A stretch of 11,561 nucleotides of DNA from Chloroflexia bacterium (GTDB lineage Bacteria; Chloroflexota; Chloroflexia; Thermomicrobiales; JALYUS01), in NCBI GenBank assembly GCA_025924435.1, contig JAICIL010000129.1:1-11561 (forward strand), written 5' to 3'. Positions 1-7,117 of this stretch are shown piece after piece. The stretch's first letter is position 1; every line of letters starts with the position of its first letter. The position numbers and the translations under genes were made by a program. The notes beneath the pieces were generated by a model. The model made no database searches, was not told the origin of the DNA, and saw only the letters and a program-made list of their open reading frames with translations.

Positions 1-796
1 CGGGATAGGAGAAGACGTTCTCGGTGATCGCCGCGCCGCCGATCAGCCGGGGGATGACGACGCCGACAATCGTCACGACCGGGATGAGCGCGTTGCGCAG
101 CGCGTGGCGGGAGAGGACGACGCGCTCCTTCAGCCCCTTCGCGCGGGCGGTGCGGACGTAGTCGTCCTCCAGCATCGCGACCATGCTGGAGCGCATATAC
201 CGGGTGAACTGCGCCATCGCCGCCGTGCTGAGGACGAGGGTTGGCATGATGAGGTGCTTCGCCCGGTCGAGCGGGTCGAAGCGCGTCACATCCTCCGCCA
301 GCCCACCGGAGGGGAGCAGGTGCAGCCAGACGGAGCAGAGGATAATCAAGAGGAGACCATACCAGAAGACGGGCACGGCGACGCCGAAGAGGCTGATGAA
401 GGCGGCGAGGTGATCGAAGACGCTATTGCGCCGCACCGCCGCGAGGATGCCGAGCGGGATGGCGACGACGAGCGCGAGCAGGAACGACAGCCCCGCCAGC
501 GTCAGGGTGGCGGGGAGGCGCGTGCGGATCACCGCCGTCACGTCGCGCTGCTGCGTGTAGGAGACGCCGAGGTTAAGCCGCACGAGCGCCTTGAACCACC
601 GGCCGTACTGCACCGGCAGCGGATCGTTGAGGCCGAGATTCTGGGCGATCTGCTGCTGCTGGTCACGCGGCGTGTCCGGGCTGAGCAGGATGCTCGGCCC
701 GCCCGGCGCCTTGTGGATGAGCAGAAACGTCACCACCGTGACGAGCAGCAGCAAGATCACCGACTGCGCCACCCGCCGCATGAGATAGGCTGCCAT
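1..796 (-). CDS. ABC transporter permease, DppB/OppB type (3' end outside window)
   Basis: This is an inner-membrane permease of a peptide/nickel-type (Dpp/Opp) ABC importer. The first 265 residues are present and the C-terminus lies beyond the left edge. Hydrophobic segments are visible at about residues 9-28, 97-121 and 132-161. A cytoplasmic EAA loop at about 213-240 (YVRTARAKGLKERVVL, then RHALRNALIPV) is the site where this family docks on the ATPase. The N-terminus (MAAYLMRRVAQSVILL) and the motif NLGLNDPLPVQY are typical of DppB proteins. The ATG is preceded by a strong Shine-Dalgarno (GGAGGG, 3-4 nt before it). It lies 100 bp downstream of the solute-binding protein gene on the same strand, so the two probably share an operon. 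A DppC-type permease and ATPases would be expected to the left. The transported substrate cannot be read from the sequence. Confidence 0.95.
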   Translation of the reverse strand, partial: MAAYLMRRVAQSVILLLLVTVVTFLLIHKAPGGPSILLSPDTPRDQQQQIAQNLGLNDPLPVQYGRWFKALVRLNLGVSYTQQRDVTAVIRTRLPATLTLAGLSFLLALVVAIPLGILAAVRRNSVFDHLAAFISLFGVAVPVFWYGLLLIILCSVWLHLLPSGGLAEDVTRFDPLDRAKHLIMPTLVLSTAAMAQFTRYMRSSMVAMLEDDYVRTARAKGLKERVVLSRHALRNALIPVVTIVGVVIPRLIGGAAITENVFSYP

Positions 797-896
797 CAAC
801 CCTCCTTCGTCGGGAGGACTGAGGACTGAGGACTGAGGACAGAGCCGGGTGGCTAGCGTGGTCTCAGTCCTCAGTCCGCAGTACTCACTCATACTT
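797..896. repeat. Tandem GAGGACT repeats with an inverted copy (hairpin) between binding protein and permease genes
   Basis: GAGGACT occurs three times head to tail (814-834), followed by a fourth copy with one change (835-841). An inverted double copy, CTCAGTCCTCAGTCC, lies at 863-877. Positions 823-837 and 863-877 can pair over 15 bp with a 25-nt loop. The hairpin lies inside the presumed transcript between the binding protein stop and the permease Shine-Dalgarno. Such a structure could protect the upstream message from 3' exonucleases or attenuate transcription, so that more binding protein than permease is made. No T-tract follows on the minus strand, so it is not a classical terminator. 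The arms are seen directly; the function is inference. Confidence 0.7.
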
Positions 897-2693
897 CTAC
901 ACGGACCACAGGTACGCGTAGACGATCGCGTCCCGGATGCCGACGGCGGGGACGTTTTGCAGGCGGGCGCGGAGGCCGCGAATCTCCTGCGGATAGTAGA
1001 GGAAGGTGATCGGCTCGTCCTCCGCGATGATGCCGAGGAACTGCTTGTACAAGGCGCCCGCCTTCGTCTGATCCAATTCGGAGCGCGCCCTGGTCAGGAT
1101 GTCGTCCACCTGCGGGTTGGAGTAGAGCCACTGGTTCGATGTGCCGCCCGTGCTGTACCAGGCGAAGACGTCCGGGTCCGGCGGCGTGATGTACCAGTTG
1201 ACGATCGAATCGAAATCGCCCTTGATGAACTTGTCCACCGCCGCGTTGAACTCCATCACATTGATCTTCGCGTCAATGCCGACCGCCTTGAACGCCTGCT
1301 GCGCGATCTGCGCGACGGACTCGCGCGTCGTGTTCCCCTTGTCCACGAGCAGTTCGAAGGAGAACTTCTGCCCGTCCTTGGCGCGGATGCCGTCCGGCCC
1401 CGCCTTCCAGCCGGCGGCGTCCAGTTGCGCGGCGGCGGCTTTCGGGTCGTAGGCGTTCTTCCTGACGTCGTCGGTGTACGCCCACGACAGGAGCGGGTTG
1501 ATCGGCCCGTTGGCGACCTGCCCCGCGCCGCCGAGCACATCCTTGACAATCGCCTCGCGGTCAATCGCCATCGTCAGCGCCTGCCGCACCGCCTTGTCGC
1601 TGAAGAGCGGCTTCTTGTCGTTGTAGGCGACGAAGTAGTAGTTCACCTGCGAGGCGTTCTGGATGACGATGTTCGAATCGCTCTTCACCGTCGCCGCCTG
1701 ATCCGGCTCCATCAGCATGAAGTCGAGTTCGCCCGTCTTCAGTTGCGCCAGTTGGGCGTTGATGTCCGCGACGACCTTGAAGGTGATGCGGTCCAGTTGC
1801 GGCGCGCCGAAGTGGAAGTTGTCGTACCGCTCGACGGTCAGCGTGCTGCCCGGCGTCGCCTCGACGAACTTGAAGGGGCCGGTGCCGATCGGCTTGGCGA
1901 GGAAATCCTTCGGCGCGTTGATGTCCTGCCCCTGCAAGACGTGCTTCGGGATCATGTGGATGTTATAGCCGAGTTGGATGGGCAGCGACGGGAGCGGGTT
2001 CGTCAGTTTCAGCGTGACGGACATCGGGCTGTTGACGACCGCCTCGGTGACGCCCTTGATGTTCGAGCGGAAACGCGCGTTGACCTTCGGGTCGAGCATC
2101 GTGTCGAAGGTGAACTTCACGTCGTCCGCCGTGAAGGGCTGGCCGTCGTGCCACTTGACGCCCTGCCGGAGCGTGAAGGTGAGGGATTTGCCGTCCGGCC
2201 CGACCTCCCACTTCTCCGCCAAGTCGCCCTCGGGGTTGAGGGTTTTGCTGTTGTAGCGGATCAGGCCGTTGAAGACGGTCTTGTTCGTGAAGATGCTGGC
2301 GAGGTTGCCGGGGACGACGATCGGGTTCAGGGGACCGTCCGAGCCGAGCGGGAACTTGATCGTGCCGCCCTTCTGCCCCGCGACGGCGGGGGCGGCGGCG
2401 GATGCCGCGCCCGTCGTCGGTTGCGCCGCCGCCCCGGTGGTTGGCGCGCCGCTCGCGGACGATGCCGCAGCCGGGGCCGCGGCGGTCGCGCCGACCTGCG
2501 GGACGGCGGTGGGGTTCGGCGTGCCGACGATCTTCGGCGCGCTCGTCCCCGACGCCGCGCCGGTGGTCGCGGTCGGCGCGGTGCTGCCGCCGCCGCAGGC
2601 GGCGAGCGCTGCCGCCGCGCCGAGGGCGCTCATCCCGGCGAGCATCTGCCGCCGCGTCAACCGTGCGCATATCACCCGCGTGTCCGATGCCAT
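897..2693 (-). CDS. Peptide/solute-binding lipoprotein of an ABC importer (SBP family 5, DppA/OppA-like)
   Basis: This 598-residue extracytoplasmic binding protein captures the substrate of the adjacent permease. The N-terminus carries a twin-arginine-like motif (TRRQML, residues 13-18), a hydrophobic stretch and a lipobox LAAC with the lipidated cysteine at about residue 33. It is therefore probably a Tat-exported lipoprotein. Residues 34-107 are a low-complexity Ala/Gly/Thr/Pro tether. The SBP_bac_5 domain runs from about 108 to the end, with the family signature QGVKWHDGQPFTADDVKF near 177-194, then GTGPFKF and a QALTMAIDREAIV segment. The ATG has an AGGAGG Shine-Dalgarno about 7 nt upstream. 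It is the first visible gene of the operon, with the DppB-type permease downstream. Ligands in this family include peptides, nickel, heme and sugars, and the sequence does not decide between them. Confidence 0.95.
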   Translation of the reverse strand: MASDTRVICARLTRRQMLAGMSALGAAAALAACGGGSTAPTATTGAASGTSAPKIVGTPNPTAVPQVGATAAAPAAASSASGAPTTGAAAQPTTGAASAAAPAVAGQKGGTIKFPLGSDGPLNPIVVPGNLASIFTNKTVFNGLIRYNSKTLNPEGDLAEKWEVGPDGKSLTFTLRQGVKWHDGQPFTADDVKFTFDTMLDPKVNARFRSNIKGVTEAVVNSPMSVTLKLTNPLPSLPIQLGYNIHMIPKHVLQGQDINAPKDFLAKPIGTGPFKFVEATPGSTLTVERYDNFHFGAPQLDRITFKVVADINAQLAQLKTGELDFMLMEPDQAATVKSDSNIVIQNASQVNYYFVAYNDKKPLFSDKAVRQALTMAIDREAIVKDVLGGAGQVANGPINPLLSWAYTDDVRKNAYDPKAAAAQLDAAGWKAGPDGIRAKDGQKFSFELLVDKGNTTRESVAQIAQQAFKAVGIDAKINVMEFNAAVDKFIKGDFDSIVNWYITPPDPDVFAWYSTGGTSNQWLYSNPQVDDILTRARSELDQTKAGALYKQFLGIIAEDEPITFLYYPQEIRGLRARLQNVPAVGIRDAIVYAYLWSV

Positions 2694-3068
2694 GACTCGC
2701 CTCCTCTACACCGACACCGATATCGTCATTGTCTGTCCCGTGGAGCGCTTCATCGCCGTCCCCGCTCCGTCGCTGATCGTTCGCGGCGCGTCTCAACTCC
2801 ATTTGACGACGGAGGGGAAGCCAATGTCCCTGCATGGCCCGCATGACTTTTGGGATATGTTACTGAGAGCGTGTTTCACCTTCGCGTCACGGTACTACGT
2901 TGCCCGCTTTCGCGTCAATCACTCGCTGCGCCGGAAGGATGCGTCCCAAGCGCGTCGGTCAAGCCTCTCCGCCCGCGCTCCCACCATGATGCAATCATCT
3001 CCCCGCAAGAACGGCTATACTTCCCGTGTCGGGCAACATTCGCCACATGGCGCGCGAGGGGCATGGAT
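2694..3068. other. Divergent intergenic region without a supported gene
   Basis: These 375 bp separate the minus-strand binding protein gene from the plus-strand Uma2-family gene, so promoters for both should lie here. I found no convincing -35/-10 pair for the binding protein gene. A possible -10 for the Uma2 gene is listed separately. An open frame beginning at ATG 2824 has a fair Shine-Dalgarno (GGAGGGG) but runs into the Uma2 gene and resembles nothing I know, so it is not called. G+C looks lower here than in the flanking genes. Confidence 0.6.
3016..3021 (+). promoter_or_regulatory. Candidate -10 element for the Uma2-family gene
   Basis: TATACT matches five of six bases of the sigma-70 -10 consensus and lies about 45 nt before the chosen start. 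No good -35 hexamer is seen 16-18 nt upstream. In a G+C-rich spacer the A+T-rich hexamer stands out, but this is a weak call. Confidence 0.3.
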
Positions 3069-3647
3069 ATGGCAACAGAGACGCTTTCCCAAACGACGAC
3101 CGGGCATATGCCCCGCCGCTTCACCGTGGCGGAGTACCAGCGCATGGGCGAGGCGGGCATCCTCACTGCGGACGATCGTGTCGAACTGATCGAAGGGGAG
3201 ATTTATCGGATGAGTCGCGTCGGCGCCCGGCATGTCGCCTGCGTGATCGCCCTGGAGGAAGTCCTGCACAATGGGGTTGGCCACGATGCGGTAGTGAGCA
3301 CGCAGAATCCCGTCCAAATGCACGACGATACGATGCCGCAGCCCGATCTCACTATCCTGCGTCGCCGTTCGTATCGTCGCTCCTTGCCGACCATCGCGGA
3401 CATCTTGCTCGTTATCGAAGTCTCCGATTCGACGCTGGCTTACGACCGGGGCACGAAACTGCCGCTCTACGCCGCGGCGGGGATCGCGGAGGCGTGGATC
3501 GTTGATCTCGCCGCCGAGACGGTCGAGCGCCATACCGACCCGCGCGACGGCCTCTACCATCTCACCGCATACGCCCGGCCCGGCGAATCGCTCGCCTCGA
3601 CTATCCTCTCCGCACTCAGCATCCCGGTGGCGGGCATCCTGAAGTAA
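3069..3647 (+). CDS. Uma2-family protein (DUF820), putative PD-(D/E)XK nuclease fold
   Basis: This 192-residue protein belongs to the Uma2 family, which has a restriction-endonuclease-like fold and no firmly established cellular role. The family is greatly expanded in Cyanobacteria and common in Chloroflexota. Visible landmarks are DDRVELIEGEIYRM (about 35-48), the PD of QPDLTIL (P92-D93), LLVIEVSDST with E117, and a conserved lysine in RGTKLPLYAAAGI (K130), followed by EAWIVDL. These give an acidic/lysine set consistent with an active site. The frame is open back to 2850, but ATG 3069 is preferred. It has a GAGGGG Shine-Dalgarno about 7 nt upstream and gives the usual family length of about 190 residues. 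ATG 3063 lies too close to the same ribosome site. It is followed after about 77 bp by the transglutaminase-like pair on the same strand, which may be partly cotranscribed. Confidence 0.9.
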   Translation: MATETLSQTTTGHMPRRFTVAEYQRMGEAGILTADDRVELIEGEIYRMSRVGARHVACVIALEEVLHNGVGHDAVVSTQNPVQMHDDTMPQPDLTILRRRSYRRSLPTIADILLVIEVSDSTLAYDRGTKLPLYAAAGIAEAWIVDLAAETVERHTDPRDGLYHLTAYARPGESLASTILSALSIPVAGILK

Positions 3648-3724
3648 CGACGGCAACCGGCGGGAAACGGGGAAACCCGCGACGCCACGAAGGACACAGA
3701 GATTCGTTGACAGGAACGGGGGAG
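3648..3724. repeat. Short spacer with a degenerate CACGAAGG-type repeat unit
   Basis: Between the Uma2 gene and the first transglutaminase-like gene, 3681-3701 contains CCACGAAGGACACAGAG. This resembles the CACGAAG units in the large hairpin at 5530-5620, on the far side of the transglutaminase-like pair. It is a single degenerate copy without an obvious partner arm. A weak 5-bp stem (GCGGG/CCCGC) lies just upstream. Confidence 0.4.
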
Positions 3725-4609
3725 ATGATGCGCATCCGTGTCGGCTGCGAATTCCGATATGAGGCGACGTGGCCGGCACCGGCGGTGCTGCTCGTGAAGG
3801 CGCGGGACGACGACCCGCACCGCATCCTGCACGAGACGTGGACACCGGAACCGGTGCTGCCCACTCACGATTACTACGACCTCCACCGCAACCGCTGCCA
3901 GCGTCTGACGCTGCCCGTCGGCCCGTCCGCGCTGACCTACGACGCGGTCGTCGAGATCTCCGGCGAGCCGGATGCGGTGGAGCCATCCGCCATCCAGCAT
4001 CCGGTCGAGGCGTTGCCGGACGATGTGATGATCTTCACCCTGCCGAGCCGCTACTGCCTCTCGGACGCGCTCTCGAACACGGCGTGGGAATTGTTCGGCG
4101 GCGCGGCGATGGGCTGGGGGCGCGTCCAGGCGGTCTGTGACTGGATTCACGACAATATCACCTATGGCCTCAAGAGCACCGGGTTGACGACCGCCGTGGA
4201 TGTCTACGAGGCGCGGGGCGGCATCTGCCGGGACTTCGCGCATCTCGGCGTCACCTTCTGCCGCGCCCTCAACATCCCGGCGCGCTACGTCTTCGGCTAC
4301 ATGCCGGACATCGGCATCCCGCCGCCCTACCCGGCGATGGACTTCCACGCCTGGTTCGAGGCCTATCTCGGCGGCCGCTGGTGGACGTTCGACGCGCGCT
4401 TCAACACGCCCCGCATCGGGCGCATCCCGATCGGGCGCGGGCGGGACGCGGTGGATGTCGCGATGGTCACGACCTACGGCGCGGCGAACTTCCGCCGGAT
4501 GACCGTCTGGTCGGACGTCGTCACCGACGAGACGGAGAACGGGCCAATCGCCGCCGCGACGAGCGCGGGCGAAACGGACGGGGGAACGATTGCTGCACGA
4601 CGCGATTGA
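3725..4609 (+). CDS. Transglutaminase-like domain protein (first of a tandem pair)
   Basis: This protein of about 294 residues has a transglutaminase-like cysteine-protease fold (COG1305 type) in its C-terminal half. The catalytic triad is readable: Cys168 in GGICRDFAHL, His208 in DFHAWFEAYL and Asp223 in WWTFDARFN. The N-terminal 110 residues form a probable beta-rich domain. No signal peptide or membrane helix is evident, so it is probably cytoplasmic. Bacterial members act as peptidases, amidases or crosslinking enzymes, and the substrate here is unknown. Start choice is uncertain: ATG 3725, ATG 3728 (MRIRVGCEF, a common N-terminus for this family) and TTG 3707 are all in frame. The G-rich stretch just before 3725 can serve either ATG. 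Its 3' end overlaps the next gene by 20 nt, implying translational coupling. Confidence 0.88.
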   Translation: MMRIRVGCEFRYEATWPAPAVLLVKARDDDPHRILHETWTPEPVLPTHDYYDLHRNRCQRLTLPVGPSALTYDAVVEISGEPDAVEPSAIQHPVEALPDDVMIFTLPSRYCLSDALSNTAWELFGGAAMGWGRVQAVCDWIHDNITYGLKSTGLTTAVDVYEARGGICRDFAHLGVTFCRALNIPARYVFGYMPDIGIPPPYPAMDFHAWFEAYLGGRWWTFDARFNTPRIGRIPIGRGRDAVDVAMVTTYGAANFRRMTVWSDVVTDETENGPIAAATSAGETDGGTIAARRD

Positions 4610-5531
4610 GACGCGGATCGGGTCGCTCGAAATCTTTGACCATCGCGATGTCGCGTGGGCGAAGGTCCGCAAGACGGCGTACCTCATCCATCAGCGCTTG
4701 CACTACGCCTATCCGGGCGACATCCACGATCTCCGCCAGCGGCTGATGATCGTCCCGCCGGAGCGGTACGGCGGGCAGCGGCTCGTCACGTACAAACTGG
4801 AAGTCTCCTCGCCTTCGCATGAGATCGAGCGCACCGAAGACGAGTTCGGCAACTGCGTCCTCCACCTCTCCGTCGCGCATGTCGAGCGGGAGATCGCATT
4901 CACCGCGTGGATCGTCGTCGAGCGCGACGCCATCGCCGATCCGGTGATTGTGTCGGCGCAAGGGAGGGCGGCTCGCGAACCGCCCGTCCGAAATCTCTTC
5001 CTCGAATCAACGCCGCTGACGATGCCGGACGATGCCTTGCGCGCCGTGGCGGCGACCCTTCAGGCCAAGGATGGCGATGCTTTGCCGCTGGCGGAACATA
5101 TCAACCGCTGGGTGCATGGCGCGATGTCCTACGCGCACGGCGTGACGGGCGTGCGCACCCCGGCGGCGGATGCGCTGACGACGGGGCGGGGCGTCTGCCA
5201 GGATTACGCCCATATCATGCTCGTCCTCTGCCGCCTCTGCGGGCTGCCCGCGCGCTACGTCTCCGGCCATCTGCTCGGCGAGGGCGGCACGCACGCCTGG
5301 GTGGAGGTGCTGCTCCCCGATCCGACCGACGCGGGGCGGCTCGTCGCGCATCCCTTCGACCCGACGAACGGCTGCATCCCCGGCCTGACGTACATCACCG
5401 TCGCCGTTGGCCGCGACTACGGCGACGTGGCCCCGACCTCCGGCACCTTCCGCGCCCCCTACGCCGGTTCCCTCTCCGCCCACAAACGCGCGGAGATCAC
5501 GGCGCTCGAATACTTCCCGGAAACCGATTGA
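4590..5531 (+). CDS. Transglutaminase-like protein with Bact_transglu_N-type N-terminal domain (second of pair)
   Basis: This 313-residue protein has an N-terminal beta domain of the bacterial transglutaminase-like N-terminal type, with the recognisable IHQRLHYAYPGDIHDLRQRL segment near residues 32-52. A transglutaminase-like core follows. Cys203 in GRGVCQDYAHI, His235 in GTHAWVEVLL and Asp257 in HPFDPTNG form the triad, and the C-terminal YITVAVGRDYGDVAP motif is typical of this group. The start is TTG at 4590, within the end of the preceding gene and behind a GGGGGA Shine-Dalgarno. No in-frame ATG lies near the N-terminal domain boundary. No signal peptide is seen. The N-terminal domains of the two partners differ, so the pair is not a recent duplication. 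They may act as a complex or in sequence on one substrate, but that is inference. Confidence 0.92.
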   Translation: MLHDAIETRIGSLEIFDHRDVAWAKVRKTAYLIHQRLHYAYPGDIHDLRQRLMIVPPERYGGQRLVTYKLEVSSPSHEIERTEDEFGNCVLHLSVAHVEREIAFTAWIVVERDAIADPVIVSAQGRAAREPPVRNLFLESTPLTMPDDALRAVAATLQAKDGDALPLAEHINRWVHGAMSYAHGVTGVRTPAADALTTGRGVCQDYAHIMLVLCRLCGLPARYVSGHLLGEGGTHAWVEVLLPDPTDAGRLVAHPFDPTNGCIPGLTYITVAVGRDYGDVAPTSGTFRAPYAGSLSAHKRAEITALEYFPETD

Positions 5532-5620
5532 ACCACGAAGACGCGAAGAGCACGAAGGGAAGAGGAGAAGAGGAAGAAGAATCCTTATCTCTCTTCCCGG
5601 CTTCGTGCTCTTCGTAGTTC
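5530..5620. repeat. CACGAAG-type long hairpin filling the convergent gap
   Basis: Positions 5545-5557 (GAAGAGCACGAAG) pair perfectly with 5601-5613. Further inward, GGGAAGAG (5557-5564) can pair with CTCTTCCC (5591-5598) across a small bulge. Outward, GAACCACGAAG (5530-5540) matches 5610-5620 with one mismatch in a slipped register. The element spans the space between two convergent stop codons and touches both. It could work as a bidirectional transcription barrier, although no T-tract is present. I recall similar CACGAAG tracts from intergenic regions of other environmental bacteria but could not check this. Confidence 0.75.
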
Positions 5621-6704
5621 AAAGAATCAAACAAGCGTCGCCGAAAGAGAAGAAGCGGTACCGCTCCCGCACGGCCTCGGCGTAGGCGGCGAGGACATGT
5701 TCGCGGCCCGCGAAGGCACTGACGAGCATGAGCAGGGTGGAGCGCGGCAGGTGGAAGTTCGTGATGAGGGCATCCACGGCGCGGAAGGTGTAGCCGGGGC
5801 GGATGAAGAGGCGCGTCCACCCTTCCGCGCCGCGTCCGGTCGCCGCCTCCCAGCCGCCCGGCCGTGCCGCGACGCTCTCCAGCACGCGCACACTCGTCGT
5901 GCCGACCGCGACGACGCGGCCCCCGGCGCGCTTCGTTTCCACGATCATGGCGGCGGCAGCATCGCCGACGGTGTACCACTCGGCGTGCATCGGGTGGGCG
6001 GCGGGGTCATCTTCCGTGACGGGGCGGAAGGTGTCGAGGCCGACGTGGAGCGTCACCGTCGCGGTGCGGACGCCGCTCGCCCGGAGTGCGTCGAGCAGCG
6101 CGGGGGTGAAGTGCAGCCCGGCGGTCGGGGCGGCGGCAGAGCCGGTGACGGCGGCATAGGTCGTCTGGTAGCGGTCGGCGTCCGCGTCCGGCAGGCGGCG
6201 ATGGATGTAGGGCGGCAGCGGCATCTCGCCGAGCCGCGCGAGCGCCGGATCGAGCGGGCCGTCCACGCGGATGCGCGCCACGCCGTCCGGCTCCTTCGCC
6301 AACACCTCGCCATGCACCGGCGTCTCCCCGACCCGCCCGGCGCGGTCGGTGAGCGTGAACGTCGTGCCGACGGGCGCGCGGCGGCCCGGCTTGATGAGCG
6401 CTTCCCACCCTCCATCCGCCGTGGGCCGCAGGATGAGCAGTTCGAGCCGCCCGCCGGACGGCTTCACCGCCCAGACCCGCGCCGGCCGGACGCGCGAGTC
6501 GTTCATGACGAGCAGATCGCCGGGCCGCAGATGCGCGCCGAGATTGCGGAAACGGTCGTGCGTCGTCGCGCCCGTCCGCCGGTCCAGCACGAGCAGCCGC
6601 GAGGCATCCCGCTCCGCCAGCGGCTCCTGCGCGATCAATTCGGGCGGCAGGTCGTAGGAGAAGTCGCTCGTGCGGAGCAGATTGTCATGGCAGGACGCTT
6701 CCAT
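5619..6704 (-). CDS. queA: S-adenosylmethionine:tRNA ribosyltransferase-isomerase
   Basis: QueA transfers and rearranges the ribosyl group of S-adenosylmethionine onto preQ1-modified tRNA, producing epoxyqueuosine at wobble position 34 in the cytoplasm. The 361-residue product carries the family blocks in order: YDLPPELIAQEPLAERD (about 17-33), MNDSRVRPAR (67-76), PPYIHRR, the stretch from YQTTYA to TAGLHF (about 179-199), HVGLDTFRPV (220-229), VVAVGTTSVRVLES, the stretch from RPGYTF to NFHLPRSTLLMLVSAF (302-331), and RYRFFSFGDACLIL at the C-terminus. Length is near the family norm, with a roughly 10-residue N-terminal extension. The ATG starts 8 nt after the stop of the PIN toxin gene and lacks a strong Shine-Dalgarno, suggesting coupling to that cassette. 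Upstream ruvB is a common genomic neighbour of queA. Confidence 0.97.
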   Translation of the reverse strand: MEASCHDNLLRTSDFSYDLPPELIAQEPLAERDASRLLVLDRRTGATTHDRFRNLGAHLRPGDLLVMNDSRVRPARVWAVKPSGGRLELLILRPTADGGWEALIKPGRRAPVGTTFTLTDRAGRVGETPVHGEVLAKEPDGVARIRVDGPLDPALARLGEMPLPPYIHRRLPDADADRYQTTYAAVTGSAAAPTAGLHFTPALLDALRASGVRTATVTLHVGLDTFRPVTEDDPAAHPMHAEWYTVGDAAAAMIVETKRAGGRVVAVGTTSVRVLESVAARPGGWEAATGRGAEGWTRLFIRPGYTFRAVDALITNFHLPRSTLLMLVSAFAGREHVLAAYAEAVRERYRFFSFGDACLIL

Positions 6705-6712
6705 CGGGTGAT

Positions 6713-7117
6713 CTATTCGTTCTCAGAGATGATCCGGAGATCAGGTATTACCTCAAAGTCTTTGCGGTTGTGCGTGATAAGCGGCACGTCGAAGCGCAGC
6801 GCGCACGCCGCAATCCATGCATCCGCAGCCAGTATCCGCCTCCCTTGATGCTCACACGCGGCGGTGATCCGCCCCCAGAGCACGCAAATCTCCGGCGTAC
6901 TCTGAATGACTGGGTATCCCTGCAAGAACATAGTCAAACGGCGACGCCGAGATTGTCCCCATCGAGCACGATTAGCGCCGAAGTACATTTCAGCAACGGT
7001 CATGAATGAGAGATACGCGGTAGTGTTTTCGAGAAGCGGGCGATATAACGCCGCCCGTGTATCGCCATTAAAGAGATAGGAAATGATGTTCGTATCGAGA
7101 AATACGATGTCATTCAC
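6713..7117 (-). CDS. vapC: PIN-domain toxin, VapC-like ribonuclease
   Basis: This 134-residue single-domain PIN protein is a predicted Mg2+-dependent endoribonuclease and the toxin of a type II toxin-antitoxin pair. The acidic active site is visible: Asp8 in FLDTNIISYL, Glu43 in TVAEMYFGA, Asp99 in AADAWIAACAL and Asp120 in THNRKDFEVI. The set looks intact, so the enzyme is probably active. Translation appears to start at GTG 7117, which overlaps the stop of the upstream gene (GTGA). No Shine-Dalgarno is apparent, so synthesis should depend on antitoxin translation. Local G+C is much lower than in ruvB: 27 of 60 bases at 6721-6780 against 44 of 60 at 8041-8100. This marks the cassette as probably acquired. 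The assignment rests on domain and context; the RNA target is unknown. Confidence 0.9.
   Translation of the reverse strand: MNDIVFLDTNIISYLFNGDTRAALYRPLLENTTAYLSFMTVAEMYFGANRARWGQSRRRRLTMFLQGYPVIQSTPEICVLWGRITAACEHQGRRILAADAWIAACALRFDVPLITHNRKDFEVIPDLRIISENE

Noticed and set aside
104..829. 241-codon plus-strand open frame opposite the permease gene
   Set aside because: The minus-strand frame has clear membrane segments and the EAA loop; the plus-strand product is charged low-complexity sequence.
814..841. CRISPR-like repeat array
   Set aside because: The units are 7 bp and directly abutting, with no spacers, and there are no cas genes.
849..2846. 665-codon open frame on the plus strand opposite the solute-binding protein gene
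   Set aside because: It is rich in Arg, Ala, Gly and Val with no recognisable motif, and lies antisense to a clear family-5 binding protein. Long antisense frames are expected at this G+C.
2824..3189. Small plus-strand frame with a GGAGGGG Shine-Dalgarno and a hydrophobic start
   Set aside because: It runs 121 bp into the Uma2 gene in another frame, its second half is Arg/Ser-rich, and it resembles no family I know.
3707..3724. TTG start and TTGACA -35 before the first transglutaminase-like gene
   Set aside because: TTGACA is a perfect -35 hexamer, but no -10 lies 16-18 nt downstream. As a start codon, TTG is weaker than the ATG pair at 3725/3728, which begins the familiar RIRVGCEF N-terminus.
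5697..6848. 383-codon plus-strand open frame opposite queA
   Set aside because: Arg-rich low-information translation, antisense to an unmistakable queA. No ribosome site or motif supports it.
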